A stretch of DNA of 7,652 nt from Nitrososphaerales archaeon (GTDB lineage: Archaea > Thermoproteota > Nitrososphaeria > Nitrososphaerales > Nitrososphaeraceae), in contig JARBAV010000064.1 in the NCBI GenBank assembly GCA_029237515.1, positions 1 to 7,652 of the forward strand, in the 5' to 3' direction. The notes under the pieces were generated by a model that saw only the letters and a program-made list of their open reading frames with translations, was not told where the DNA came from and searched no databases. This document shows positions 1 to 5,937 of this stretch, piece after piece. Each line of letters starts with the position of its first letter. Within the stretch, counting starts at the first letter, position 1. Both the position numbers and the translations under genes were made by a program.

Positions 1-360
1 GAGGTCACATCTATTGGTGACAATCATGTTAGCAAGTCCGGAATGAGATAAGTGGTTAGTACAAAGTCCACAATTATTGGGACATGCACACTTATCGACC
101 ATTACATTTGGAGCATGCGCCCCTTTTCCGTCCATCCAATAAGTGCTAAACTTTTGGTACATCTTGAAGGACCCAAAATAGAGTTCTTCACACTCTCCAT
201 GGGTTGGGCAGGTTTTTGTCATATAGACCTTGTCTTCTCTTTCGAAAACTTCTGCATCCAATATCATATTACAGTCTGGACAAATGCTCTGTGTGTACCT
301 AATCGTTTTCCTAACGGAAGTATTCTTACTTGAAAGATTCGCTATTTGAATTAATTCCAT
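1..360 (-). CDS. Radical SAM protein, tetraether lipid synthase (Tes)-like, N-terminal part (cut by window edge)
   Basis: Reading the minus strand from the ATG at 360-358 gives 120 open codons running off the left edge. The protein opens with a CPDC pair (Cys27, Cys30) and CPTHGEC (Cys51, Cys57), then a Cys-rich block CACPNNCGLC (Cys91, 93, 97, 100), then SHSGLANMIVTNRCDL, where Cys118 should be the first cysteine of the radical SAM CxxxCxxC motif. This order, a rubredoxin-like zinc/iron ribbon followed by 'CGLC..H.SH..LAN..VTNRC', is what I recall for the archaeal COG1964/MJ0619 family, whose studied member joins lipid tails to make tetraether (GDGT) membrane lipids. Paralogues of unknown substrate exist, so the lipid role is inferred. 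An in-frame TAG three codons upstream fixes the start. The gene is divergent from the TrmB regulator and has a TATA box about 50 nt upstream of its start codon. The catalytic part is outside the window. Confidence 0.85.
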   Translation of the reverse strand, partial: MELIQIANLSSKNTSVRKTIRYTQSICPDCNMILDAEVFEREDKVYMTKTCPTHGECEELYFGSFKMYQKFSTYWMDGKGAHAPNVMVDKCACPNNCGLCTNHLSHSGLANMIVTNRCDL

Positions 361-405
361 CTCTATCTAACCTTTTCCTAATTACAAACGGCAGTGAGCT
401 CGGGA

Positions 406-416
406 TTATATATAAA
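406..416 (-). promoter_or_regulatory. TATA box of the radical SAM gene
   Basis: On the minus strand this reads TTTATATATAA, a near-ideal archaeal TATA box. Placing the start site about 26 nt downstream puts it near 385, which leaves a leader of about 25 nt carrying the purine-rich AGGAAAAGG before the ATG at 360, a possible Shine-Dalgarno region. Confidence 0.6.
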
Positions 417-454
417 CATAACCTTACTATTCATAAGGTGATTAGGATATTTTG

Positions 455-487
455 ACATATTCTACACATATGCCAAACATATTCGAT
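455..487. repeat. Three helically phased ACATAT boxes between divergent genes
   Basis: ACATAT occurs at 455-460, 466-471 and 477-482, so the repeat unit is exactly 11 bp. The first and third copies extend to ACATATTC. One-turn spacing places all three on one face of the DNA, as expected for an operator or activator site bound cooperatively. They lie about 40 bp upstream of the radical SAM TATA box and about 65 bp upstream of the TrmB one. The bound protein is unknown, and AT-rich sequence makes such boxes more likely by chance. Confidence 0.5.
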
Positions 488-547
488 CGGTAGAGGAGAT
501 CCAGGTTATTGCATGTATACGTGCCATGAATATAGTTTTGAGGAATG

Positions 548-557
548 AATATATTAG
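548..557 (+). promoter_or_regulatory. TATA box of the TrmB regulator gene
   Basis: GAATATATTA fits an archaeal TATA element. A start site about 26 nt downstream falls near 578, so transcription would begin about 8 nt before the ATG at 586. This argues for the 586 start and against the upstream ATG at 526, which would then lie outside the transcript. Confidence 0.5.
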
Positions 558-585
558 AATTATTCTATCCCTTTTCAAGGTTTTA

Positions 586-1356
586 ATGATTATTAGCGAC
601 AAGTCAAGGAAAGCAATGGAAAACCTTGGCTTGACAGGCTATGAAATCAAAGTTTACCTTTCCATCTTAGAGGGTGGACCTGCAATCGCATCAGAAATAA
701 GCAAAGTCTCAGGTGTCCCATATTCTAAAATATACGAGGTTATCAATACTTTGGAAGATAAAGGTTGGCTTGAATCGAGCAGTTCCAGACCACAAAAATT
801 TTTTCCCAAATCTCCACAAAGTGCTCTAGCAGCAATGAGAATTCGGATGGAAAATGGGATCAAAGATAACGAAAATTTGATCATGAGTGAGTGGTTGCCT
901 ATTTACCAAAAGAGAGGAATTAAGGAACGACCAGAAATATGGGTCGTTAGAGGAATACATAACATCATCGGGAAAGTAAGCGAGATAATTCTTGACTGTC
1001 AAGCTGAATTACTAATTGCACTTCCTGAAGTCGCAGAAGAAATTGCGAAGCCGGCTCAACCAATGTTACGGGCACTGTACGAGAAAGGAGTTAGCATTTC
1101 GGTGCTCGCTTCGGGAAGGACTAGCTCGGATACACTTCGCGCAATATCAAGGATTGCACAAGTAAGGGTTAAAGATCATATGTTTGGCGGTGGCGTTATT
1201 GGCGACAGTAGACAAGTAATGCTTCTGCTCGGAGAAGGCGGTATTATAGATAGCAATGGGTTCGAACCTATTGCAATTTGGGCGGAGCATTCAGGATTAG
1301 CTGGTCTGGCGAAAGACTACTTCGAATATTTATGGGCTGATGCAGAAAATAGATAG
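586..1356 (+). CDS. TrmB-family transcriptional regulator
   Basis: A 256-residue protein from ATG 586. Residues about 10-75 form the winged helix-turn-helix typical of TrmB proteins: ENLGLTGYEIKVYLSILEGG, then ASEISKVSGVPYSKIYEVINTLEDKGWLE. A helical linker follows (about 85-115), then an effector/dimerisation region (about 120-256) with ELLIALPEVAEEI and a glycine-rich FGGGVIGDSRQVMLLLG strand pair. TrmB proteins bind promoters in response to sugars or other metabolites; the ligand here cannot be read from sequence. The frame is also open from ATG 526, giving 20 extra hydrophobic residues (through LFKVL) that are unusual for the family; a TATA box at 548-557 supports 586. The gene is divergent from the radical SAM gene and 125 nt upstream of the enoyl-CoA hydratase gene, so either could be a target, though archaeal TrmB regulators often act at a distance. 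Confidence 0.88.
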   Translation: MIISDKSRKAMENLGLTGYEIKVYLSILEGGPAIASEISKVSGVPYSKIYEVINTLEDKGWLESSSSRPQKFFPKSPQSALAAMRIRMENGIKDNENLIMSEWLPIYQKRGIKERPEIWVVRGIHNIIGKVSEIILDCQAELLIALPEVAEEIAKPAQPMLRALYEKGVSISVLASGRTSSDTLRAISRIAQVRVKDHMFGGGVIGDSRQVMLLLGEGGIIDSNGFEPIAIWAEHSGLAGLAKDYFEYLWADAENR

Positions 1357-1424
1357 CTAATCTAATGGCCTTTATCCTGAAGTTAGGTATGAAAGTTAAG
1401 AAATTCCTACAAATCTCAGTTGAT

Positions 1425-1451
1425 AAGATTTAAAATTTACACAAGATTTAA
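1425..1451 (+). promoter_or_regulatory. Promoter region of the hydratase gene with a 9-bp direct repeat
   Basis: AAGATTTAA occurs at 1425-1433 and 1443-1451, with starts 18 bp apart. The first copy leads into TTTAAAATTTA, a fair TATA element (predicted start site near 1459); the second, TTTAAG, would place the start near 1476, almost at the ATG. Either gives a short leader. The duplication could be two promoter elements or a repeated operator. Confidence 0.4.
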
Positions 1452-1481
1452 GTTGACCAACCAACCTATCGCATTACGATA

Positions 1482-2345
1482 ATGTCTACGATGAAATATA
1501 TTCAGATCGAACCGCTAGGAGATGTATGTTTATTACGTATTAATAGGCCTGAGGCGTTAAACGCTATGAATACGGATGTCATAGCAGAATTATCAAGATC
1601 TATTGACATAGTTGGATTTGATGATTCAATCAGGGTTGTCATTATCACCGGTTCCGGCGAGAAATCGTTCTGCGCTGGCGCTGATATAGCTTACATGGTA
1701 AACATTGATCCAATGAAGGCCGAAAAATATGCCACTTCTGCGCAAGCCGTCCTCAATAAGATTGAAAAGCTCGATAAGCCAGTCATAGCAGCTGTCAATG
1801 GCTTTGCATTGGGAGGAGGGTGTGAACTTTCGATGGTATGTGATATGAGAATTGCATCGAGCAATGCAAAGATGGGCCAACCAGAGGTTACCATCGGTAT
1901 CCCACCCGGTTGGGGAGGGACTCAGCGTCTAGTAAAACTGGTGGGGCCAGCAAAAGCTAAAGAACTAATCTTTACTGGAAAGATGATTTCTGCACAAGAA
2001 GCATATGAAATTGGCCTAGTTAACAAAGTAGTAAGCCTAGGCAATGAAGACCAATTGCCTCCAGAAATAGATGATAAGTCAGATCTAAAGAAAGAAAAGG
2101 AGCGTGCAGCTGAAATAGCAAAGATTCTCAATAAAAAACTGATAAATGAGTGTATCACTCTTGCCAAGGAAATTACAAAGAATGGCTTTACAGCTGTTAA
2201 AGTAAGCAAGATTTTGATTAACAAGGCATTGGACACTGATTTAGACACAGGGCTACGGTTAGAGATTTATGGATGGGCTTTGTGTTTTGCACATGAAGAC
2301 AGACAGAAGATGATGTCGGCCTTTTTGAATAAGAGCAAGAAATAA
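1482..2345 (+). CDS. Enoyl-CoA hydratase family; likely crotonyl-CoA hydratase / 3-hydroxypropionyl-CoA dehydratase
   Basis: A 287-residue crotonase-fold protein. It shows NRPEALNAM (21-29), the oxyanion-hole segment CAGADI (64-69), AAVNGFALGGGCELSM (103-118) and GQPEVTIGIPPGWGGTQRL (132-150). Both catalytic glutamates of true hydratases are present (Glu115 and Glu135, matching rat Glu144 and Glu164), so this is an active hydratase and not another crotonase subtype. In ammonia-oxidising archaea such an enzyme hydrates crotonyl-CoA and dehydrates 3-hydroxypropionyl-CoA in the 3-hydroxypropionate/4-hydroxybutyrate CO2-fixation cycle; the assignment to that cycle rests on lineage. It is longer than the usual ~260 residues because of a charged insert at about 186-207 (NEDQLPPEIDDKSDLKKEK). 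The ATG at 1491 (MKYIQIE) is an alternative start. It is transcribed towards thrB and is not in an operon with it. Confidence 0.85.
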   Translation: MSTMKYIQIEPLGDVCLLRINRPEALNAMNTDVIAELSRSIDIVGFDDSIRVVIITGSGEKSFCAGADIAYMVNIDPMKAEKYATSAQAVLNKIEKLDKPVIAAVNGFALGGGCELSMVCDMRIASSNAKMGQPEVTIGIPPGWGGTQRLVKLVGPAKAKELIFTGKMISAQEAYEIGLVNKVVSLGNEDQLPPEIDDKSDLKKEKERAAEIAKILNKKLINECITLAKEITKNGFTAVKVSKILINKALDTDLDTGLRLEIYGWALCFAHEDRQKMMSAFLNKSKK

Positions 2346-2500
2346 TGGGCGATATTATGTAGTATTAATGAATAGATAATAGGAGTGCCTCAAGTCCAAT
2401 TCATGGGCGAGCTCAGATCTATAAAGCACGATTTGACATAGCTAGGCTGGACGAGAGGGAATGTTGATTCTTCATCTGGCATTCAAAGATAAATATTTGT

Positions 2501-2511
2501 AAAATCAAAAG
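2501..2511 (-). terminator. T-rich terminator candidate downstream of thrB
   Basis: On the minus strand this reads CTTTTGATTTT, beginning 5 nt past the thrB stop codon. Archaeal transcription often ends at such T-runs without a hairpin. Nothing else in the 170-nt gap between the convergent genes looks like a gene. Confidence 0.35.
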
Positions 2512-2515
2512 AACT

Positions 2516-3553
2516 CTACTCCTTACTTACTATCCTTGCTCCTTGACTTGGCGAGCACTTTACCGTAGTGCAGGTCAATTCACATTGCTTGAAACCATTT
2601 CTCATCGAATTTGCTATCTCCTCTAACTGATCTTCATCGGAAGTGATAGCAACTATTGACGGACCAGCCCCGCTAATGGTAACTGCCAACGCACCTGCGG
2701 CTAATGCATTGGCTCTGACATTGTCAAAACAGGGGATCAAATGCTTACGAGCTGGTTCTACAATAATATCTTCAACACCTCTTGCTATCATATTCACGTC
2801 TTTTGAAAAGAACCCTGCTACTATAGTGGAAGCATTCGAAAGAGTACGAATAACATGTCCTAGCAGAACTTTTTCAGGTAACACCTTCCTCGCAAGTTCG
2901 GTTTTTTTTGCAGGGACATTTAGCTTTGGAATTGCAAAAACGAGACGCAAATTCTTTGGGGGAGTGATATGGATGAACTCGGGAATTTTCGGGAATGGGC
3001 GGATTAAAACAAAACCTCCTAATATTGATGCAGCTACATTATCATAATGTAATGCGCCGGCACTAGCTTTTTCACCTTCTGCTGCAAATCGGACCAGATC
3101 TGATTTTGAAATGTGAAGATCGAGGAGACTATCGATTGCCATAACAGCCGCGGCAGCTGATGCAGCACTACTTCCCATCCCAAAACCAGGGGGGATGTTC
3201 TTGTTTACTATAACAAAAAATGATTCCCTAATATCAAATTCCTTGATGATCTTCTGTAAGGCCAGTCCCGCTGAATTCCTGCGTACTTCTACTGGAATTG
3301 ATTCGTGATATTGTCCGATCATCTCAATCCTAATTTGGGATGAAGGCTCATCATCGATGTCGATAGGATTTTGCAAGCTTATGTTACCATGGTCAGGATT
3401 TTGAGTTGGAGATCTCTTGATCGTAACATAATCATCGAACGCGTCGACTGCAAGGCCGAATATGTCAAATCCAGGACCAAGATTAGCAGTGGATGAAGGT
3501 GCTGCTGCCGTAACCGAATTTGAGGTTAATTGGTGTTCAGTCATATCTACCAT
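2516..3553 (-). CDS. thrB: Homoserine kinase
   Basis: A 345-residue GHMP-family kinase that phosphorylates homoserine with ATP, the step before threonine synthase. Motif 1 is PSSTANLGPGFD (19-30), the N-terminal signature that in this family usually follows a 'V.APA/PSSTANLGPGFD' strand. Motif 2, the ATP phosphate loop, is PPGFGMGSSAASAAAA (121-136). The homoserine-kinase segment HYDNVAASILGG (169-180) follows; many relatives have Pro where Ala175 stands. VPAKKTELARKVLP (213-226) and the C-terminal glycine-rich motif 3, VTISGAGPSIVAI (291-303), complete the family pattern. The protein is slightly longer than the common ~300-320 residues, partly from a hydrophilic insert around 50-75 (NPDHGN...DIDDEPSSQ). 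The start is ATG 3553; ATG 3544 (MTEHQ) is nearly as good. It lies 107 nt downstream of the GPN GTPase gene on the same strand and may be cotranscribed or have its own weak promoter. Confidence 0.93.
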   Translation of the reverse strand: MVDMTEHQLTSNSVTAAAPSSTANLGPGFDIFGLAVDAFDDYVTIKRSPTQNPDHGNISLQNPIDIDDEPSSQIRIEMIGQYHESIPVEVRRNSAGLALQKIIKEFDIRESFFVIVNKNIPPGFGMGSSAASAAAAVMAIDSLLDLHISKSDLVRFAAEGEKASAGALHYDNVAASILGGFVLIRPFPKIPEFIHITPPKNLRLVFAIPKLNVPAKKTELARKVLPEKVLLGHVIRTLSNASTIVAGFFSKDVNMIARGVEDIIVEPARKHLIPCFDNVRANALAAGALAVTISGAGPSIVAITSDEDQLEEIANSMRNGFKQCELTCTTVKCSPSQGARIVSKE

Positions 3554-3590
3554 GCTAAGTACGGTGGATTTTTTCCTGCACCTATAACCA

Positions 3591-3608
3591 TTATTATTCT
3601 TATTATTC
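3591..3608. repeat. Tandem TTATTATTC repeat upstream of thrB
   Basis: Two perfect copies of TTATTATTC (3591-3599, 3600-3608) run into a T-tract up to 3619. Seen from the thrB (minus) strand the stretch is A-rich, so it is not a terminator for the upstream GTPase gene. It may simply be low-complexity spacer or a promoter-proximal A-tract. Confidence 0.5.
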
Positions 3609-3660
3609 TTTATTTTTTTGCTTTAAAGGTATAACAATAACTCTTCCTGAATAATTCTAT

Positions 3661-4419
3661 CTAGTCTTTCCTGTCCTCCCCTTGGCTGACAATCCTTGCA
3701 ATCGCTGCCACTAAATTGATCATTCCGCTCATCGTAAGGCCTGAGACAGCTATTAGATTTTGTAGAAAATCACCCATTGTCAGCGCTCTTAGTACCTCCT
3801 TGCTCAACAGGGAATATTCTGCTTCTTTTTCTTGATTTAGACTATCCTCAAGTTTCTTGCTAGAGGAAGCCCATTCAAGTATCTGTGGAAGCTTATCTAT
3901 GATAAGGTCACTCTTACTTAGTACGTTTACTTGTGATGTCTTCAACCGCAACATTACTGAAGAGGCAAGCAAAGAGATAGCGACAAAATTTATTGGAGAA
4001 GAGACTAGAGTGCCGTCAAATACAAAAATATTTACCTTATCGTCTGCAAGAAAATTTTCTACAAAGTATGGACCACTGGCTCGAAATGCAAAAAGTTCTA
4101 TTTGTCCAGGTGTATCTATAACAACAACTTCAGGATTTAGTTCATTTACCTCATTTTGTATTTCTTCCAGATGGGTAGATATGAGATCGCTTGCAACTAT
4201 GAGGGAGCCATTTGGGCCTAAATTGTAATCCTCCATAATAGCTTTCACATCGACATAATCTCTGACATCTACGTCCGGTTCATATGGAAGACTCTCCGCA
4301 CCCGGATCCAGGTTTAGAGAAATTGGATATGAGCCATTGTCAGAATACCATTGCAATAGTCTCGAAGCAAGAACTGACTTCCCGGCCCCGGCCGTTCCAG
4401 TGACGAAGATCGAGTCCAT
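3661..4419 (-). CDS. GPN-loop GTPase (archaeal XAB1/Npa3-like)
   Basis: A 252-residue P-loop GTPase. Walker A/G1 is GTAGAGKS (8-15), the defining GPN loop is LGPNG (67-71), G3 is DTPGQIE (102-108), G4 is LSKSDL (167-172) and a G5-like AVSGLTMSGM lies at 224-233. The GPN tripeptide reaches across the dimer to the partner's nucleotide. Eukaryotic relatives (Npa3/GPN1) assist assembly and nuclear import of RNA polymerase II; the archaeal role is not settled, and links to polymerase or replication proteins are inference. Archaea usually carry a single copy, of about this length. G4 reads SKSD where NKxD is usual. An in-frame TAA three codons upstream fixes ATG 4419 as the start. The gene is divergent from the membrane protein gene and precedes thrB on the same strand. 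Confidence 0.93.
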   Translation of the reverse strand: MDSIFVTGTAGAGKSVLASRLLQWYSDNGSYPISLNLDPGAESLPYEPDVDVRDYVDVKAIMEDYNLGPNGSLIVASDLISTHLEEIQNEVNELNPEVVVIDTPGQIELFAFRASGPYFVENFLADDKVNIFVFDGTLVSSPINFVAISLLASSVMLRLKTSQVNVLSKSDLIIDKLPQILEWASSSKKLEDSLNQEKEAEYSLLSKEVLRALTMGDFLQNLIAVSGLTMSGMINLVAAIARIVSQGEDRKD

Positions 4420-4451
4420 GAAAATTTACAAGCGATAGTTTGCTCTGCCAT

Positions 4452-4469
4452 AGTATATTTATGTATACT
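4452..4469 (-). promoter_or_regulatory. TATA box of the GPN GTPase gene within a 6-bp inverted repeat
   Basis: The minus strand reads ATAAATATAC across the TATA position, putting the start site near 4432 and giving a leader of about 13 nt. The element sits inside AGTATA (4452-4457) / TATACT (4464-4469), arms separated by 6 bp, so a protein bound to the palindrome would compete with TBP. Short AT-rich arms can also arise by chance. Confidence 0.5.
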
Positions 4470-4481
4470 GGCGGGGTGAAT

Positions 4482-4516
4482 CACATTAGAAGATACTTGT
4501 ATTCTAACATGATGTG
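4482..4516. repeat. Interrupted palindrome in the GTPase/flippase divergent promoter region
   Basis: TTAGAA (4486-4491) pairs with TTCTAA (4502-4507); inside it TAC (4494-4496) pairs with GTA (4499-4501), leaving only a GA bulge and a TT centre. Outside, CACAT (4482-4486) can pair with ATGTG (4512-4516) across a 4-5 nt offset. The two-base centre makes a dimer-binding DNA site more likely than an RNA hairpin. Confidence 0.4.
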
Positions 4517-4557
4517 CAAGTCCTCTTCAACCAAGCAGTGAACATGACGAAATAGCA

Positions 4558-4577
4558 TCTTGCAAGAAGCGGATCCG
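4558..4577. repeat. Two adjacent perfect palindromes upstream of the flippase promoter
   Basis: TCTTGCAAGA (4558-4567) and CGGATCCG (4570-4577) are perfect palindromes 2 bp apart, ending 17 bp before the TATA box at 4595. Upstream activator or repressor sites are possible; no known operator is recognised. Confidence 0.35.
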
Positions 4578-4594
4578 GTAAAAATCACTCGGGG

Positions 4595-4603
4595 TTTTTA
4601 TAT
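4595..4603 (+). promoter_or_regulatory. TATA box of the flippase-like gene
   Basis: TTTTTATAT is a strong archaeal TATA element. The start site should fall near 4624-4626, about 9 nt before the TTG at 4634. A purine-rich AGAGGG (4618-4623) lies at or before the predicted start site, so translation is probably nearly leaderless. Confidence 0.6.
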
Positions 4604-4633
4604 CGCCTTATCTTATCAGAGGGATGAAATATT

Positions 4634-5797
4634 TTGAACTGGCGTTTGCTCGCAATCCCCGCAAGCATAGTGCCATTAATCCTGATGGTGTTCTTCACGC
4701 ACATAACTGTAGACGACCTCTTATCAGTAGGGGTTATTCCATTTGTCCTGTCCTGTGCGGCTGTAATCGGAAAGGTCTTGTTACAGGCATATAGATTCAA
4801 GTATTTTATTCGAAAATTTATAGGGCATAATGTCGGCAGCTTTTCAGCGACGATTTCAGCGAGATTAGGTTCAGAATTTGTCTCACAAACGACTCCGTCC
4901 TATATTGGCGGCGAGATAGTAAGGATTGCATGGTTGACACGAAGAGGAGTTCCAGCTGGTAGGGCTGCCTGGATTACAACCATTGAAATAATCTCAGATG
5001 TCTTTGTGGGAACCATTTTAGGGATCATTTCTGGAGTGTTTGCAATTCTCAATGGAGGCTATCTTATTGGAACAATTGTTATATTGCTATCTATTCCTAC
5101 CTTTACATTTTGGTTCTTGCTGATGTTCTTTTCTGCGAAAAGAAACCTCAAACTTCCTAATTTAATAGAAAAGATTATAGAGAAAATTCTAAGGGGAGAG
5201 CGAGGACAAAATCTGGTCACATCGACGAATAAGGCAATTGCAGATCTTTGCCAAATGAGCAGAGAAAATTTTACATTCTCTTCACCTGCCATTATCAAAA
5301 CATTTGCAATAGGGATAGCGATAACAGTGGTTGCATTTGTTTTACAAGGGATCTCATTTATGGTCTTGGTGAACGCTGTAGGTAACGGGATACCCCCTGT
5401 AAGCATATTTGATTCTGTTATGGCGACGTCAGCTTCCACAGTATTAGCTACGCTACCTATAACATTGGGAGGATCTGGCTTGGCTGAATTAGGAATCTGG
5501 GCATACATTGCAAATCTAAATTCCATACCCTCCCTACAGGATATCGTTACCGATTCGCACTTGTCTGTAATTGTGGTATGGAGAATTGCATCATATCATG
5601 TTCCCCTAGTCATCATGTGGATTGCATTGATGAAGCTCACAATAAACAAAGACACAGTATCATTGCGAAAGAAAAGTTCTAAAGGTAACCTCTCTAATCC
5701 AAAGGAAACTAACCTTCAGTCTGAGGGTGACAGTCTTGGGTTTAATCTTGGTAAACCCAACAATGGTAAAGGACAATCGTCAGTAAGAGACGATTGA
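4634..5797 (+). CDS. Multi-pass membrane protein, LPG-synthase-TM / UPF0104 flippase-like family
   Basis: A 387-residue integral membrane protein with about eight hydrophobic segments (about 5-22, 30-52, 113-138, 142-167, 221-248, 257-290, 308-336, plus a weaker one near 75-100). It carries the family's TPSYIGGE motif (87-94; compare TPxxxGGE) and the glycine-rich LPITLGGSGLAELG (274-287), matching the PF03706/TIGR00374 region shared with lysylphosphatidylglycerol synthase membrane domains and archaeal AglD. Members are thought to move or modify lipid-linked substrates; the substrate is unknown here. The hydrophilic, Lys/Ser/Asn-rich tail (338-387) is probably cytoplasmic. An in-frame TGA at 4625 leaves TTG 4634 as the first start, placed just after the TATA-predicted start site; ATG 4685 would remove most of the first membrane segment. 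Two stem-loops lie in its last 62 nt. Confidence 0.85.
   Translation: MNWRLLAIPASIVPLILMVFFTHITVDDLLSVGVIPFVLSCAAVIGKVLLQAYRFKYFIRKFIGHNVGSFSATISARLGSEFVSQTTPSYIGGEIVRIAWLTRRGVPAGRAAWITTIEIISDVFVGTILGIISGVFAILNGGYLIGTIVILLSIPTFTFWFLLMFFSAKRNLKLPNLIEKIIEKILRGERGQNLVTSTNKAIADLCQMSRENFTFSSPAIIKTFAIGIAITVVAFVLQGISFMVLVNAVGNGIPPVSIFDSVMATSASTVLATLPITLGGSGLAELGIWAYIANLNSIPSLQDIVTDSHLSVIVVWRIASYHVPLVIMWIALMKLTINKDTVSLRKKSSKGNLSNPKETNLQSEGDSLGFNLGKPNNGKGQSSVRDD
5736..5760 (+). repeat. Perfect 9-bp stem-loop near the 3' end of the flippase-like gene
   Basis: TTGGGTTTA (5736-5744) is perfectly complementary to TAAACCCAA (5752-5760) with a 7-nt loop. It lies inside the coding sequence for the hydrophilic tail, 37 nt before the gene's last base. 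It should form in the mRNA. Confidence 0.6.
5774..5796 (+). terminator. Perfect 8-bp stem-loop overlapping the flippase-like stop codon
   Basis: CAATCGTC (5774-5781) pairs with GACGATTG (5789-5796) around a 7-nt loop; the right arm includes the first two bases of the TGA stop. No U-tract follows directly, so it is not a classic intrinsic terminator. It could mark the mRNA 3' end or protect it. The following 140 nt up to 5937 hold no gene I can see. Confidence 0.45.
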
Positions 5798-5937
5798 AGA
5801 AACATTAACGCAGGTCGAGCTGGACTACTACAAGAGCCATTCTAGATCTACTTCCAAAATGAGACCGCGTAGACGTTTCTTACTAGTTTAGATTGTATTG
5901 CAAGAATGATATATGATTAATTAGAACGCTAATAAAT

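Noticed and set aside
52..333. Plus-strand 93-codon frame at the left end
   Set aside because: It is antisense to the radical SAM gene, whose minus-strand frame shows clear family motifs; the plus-strand translation has none.
513..548. Tiny ATG frame of 11 codons after a GAGGAG element (493-498), a possible leader peptide
   Set aside because: The spacing from the purine-rich element is long (14 nt), there is no TATA box at the right distance, and the peptide shows nothing attenuation-like.
2346..2515. Possible C/D-box guide RNA or other small RNA between the convergent hydratase and thrB genes (GATGAAG and CTGA on the minus strand)
   Set aside because: The C-box match is imperfect, there are no internal D'/C' boxes, and there is no K-turn-like closing stem.
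2643..3047. 134-codon plus-strand frame
   Set aside because: It is antisense to homoserine kinase and shows no motif of its own; the minus-strand frame is unmistakable.
3591..3619. T-rich tract as a terminator between the GPN GTPase and thrB
   Set aside because: The T-run is on the plus strand, while both neighbouring genes are on the minus strand, where it reads as an A-tract.
4624..4794. ATG 4624 frame of 56 codons placed right at the predicted start site of the flippase-like gene
   Set aside because: It overlaps the conserved membrane protein in another frame and encodes no hydrophobic or recognisable segment; the TTG 4634 frame carries the family motifs.
5059..5526. 155-codon minus-strand frame
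   Set aside because: It is the complement of membrane segments of the flippase-like gene and has no independent support.
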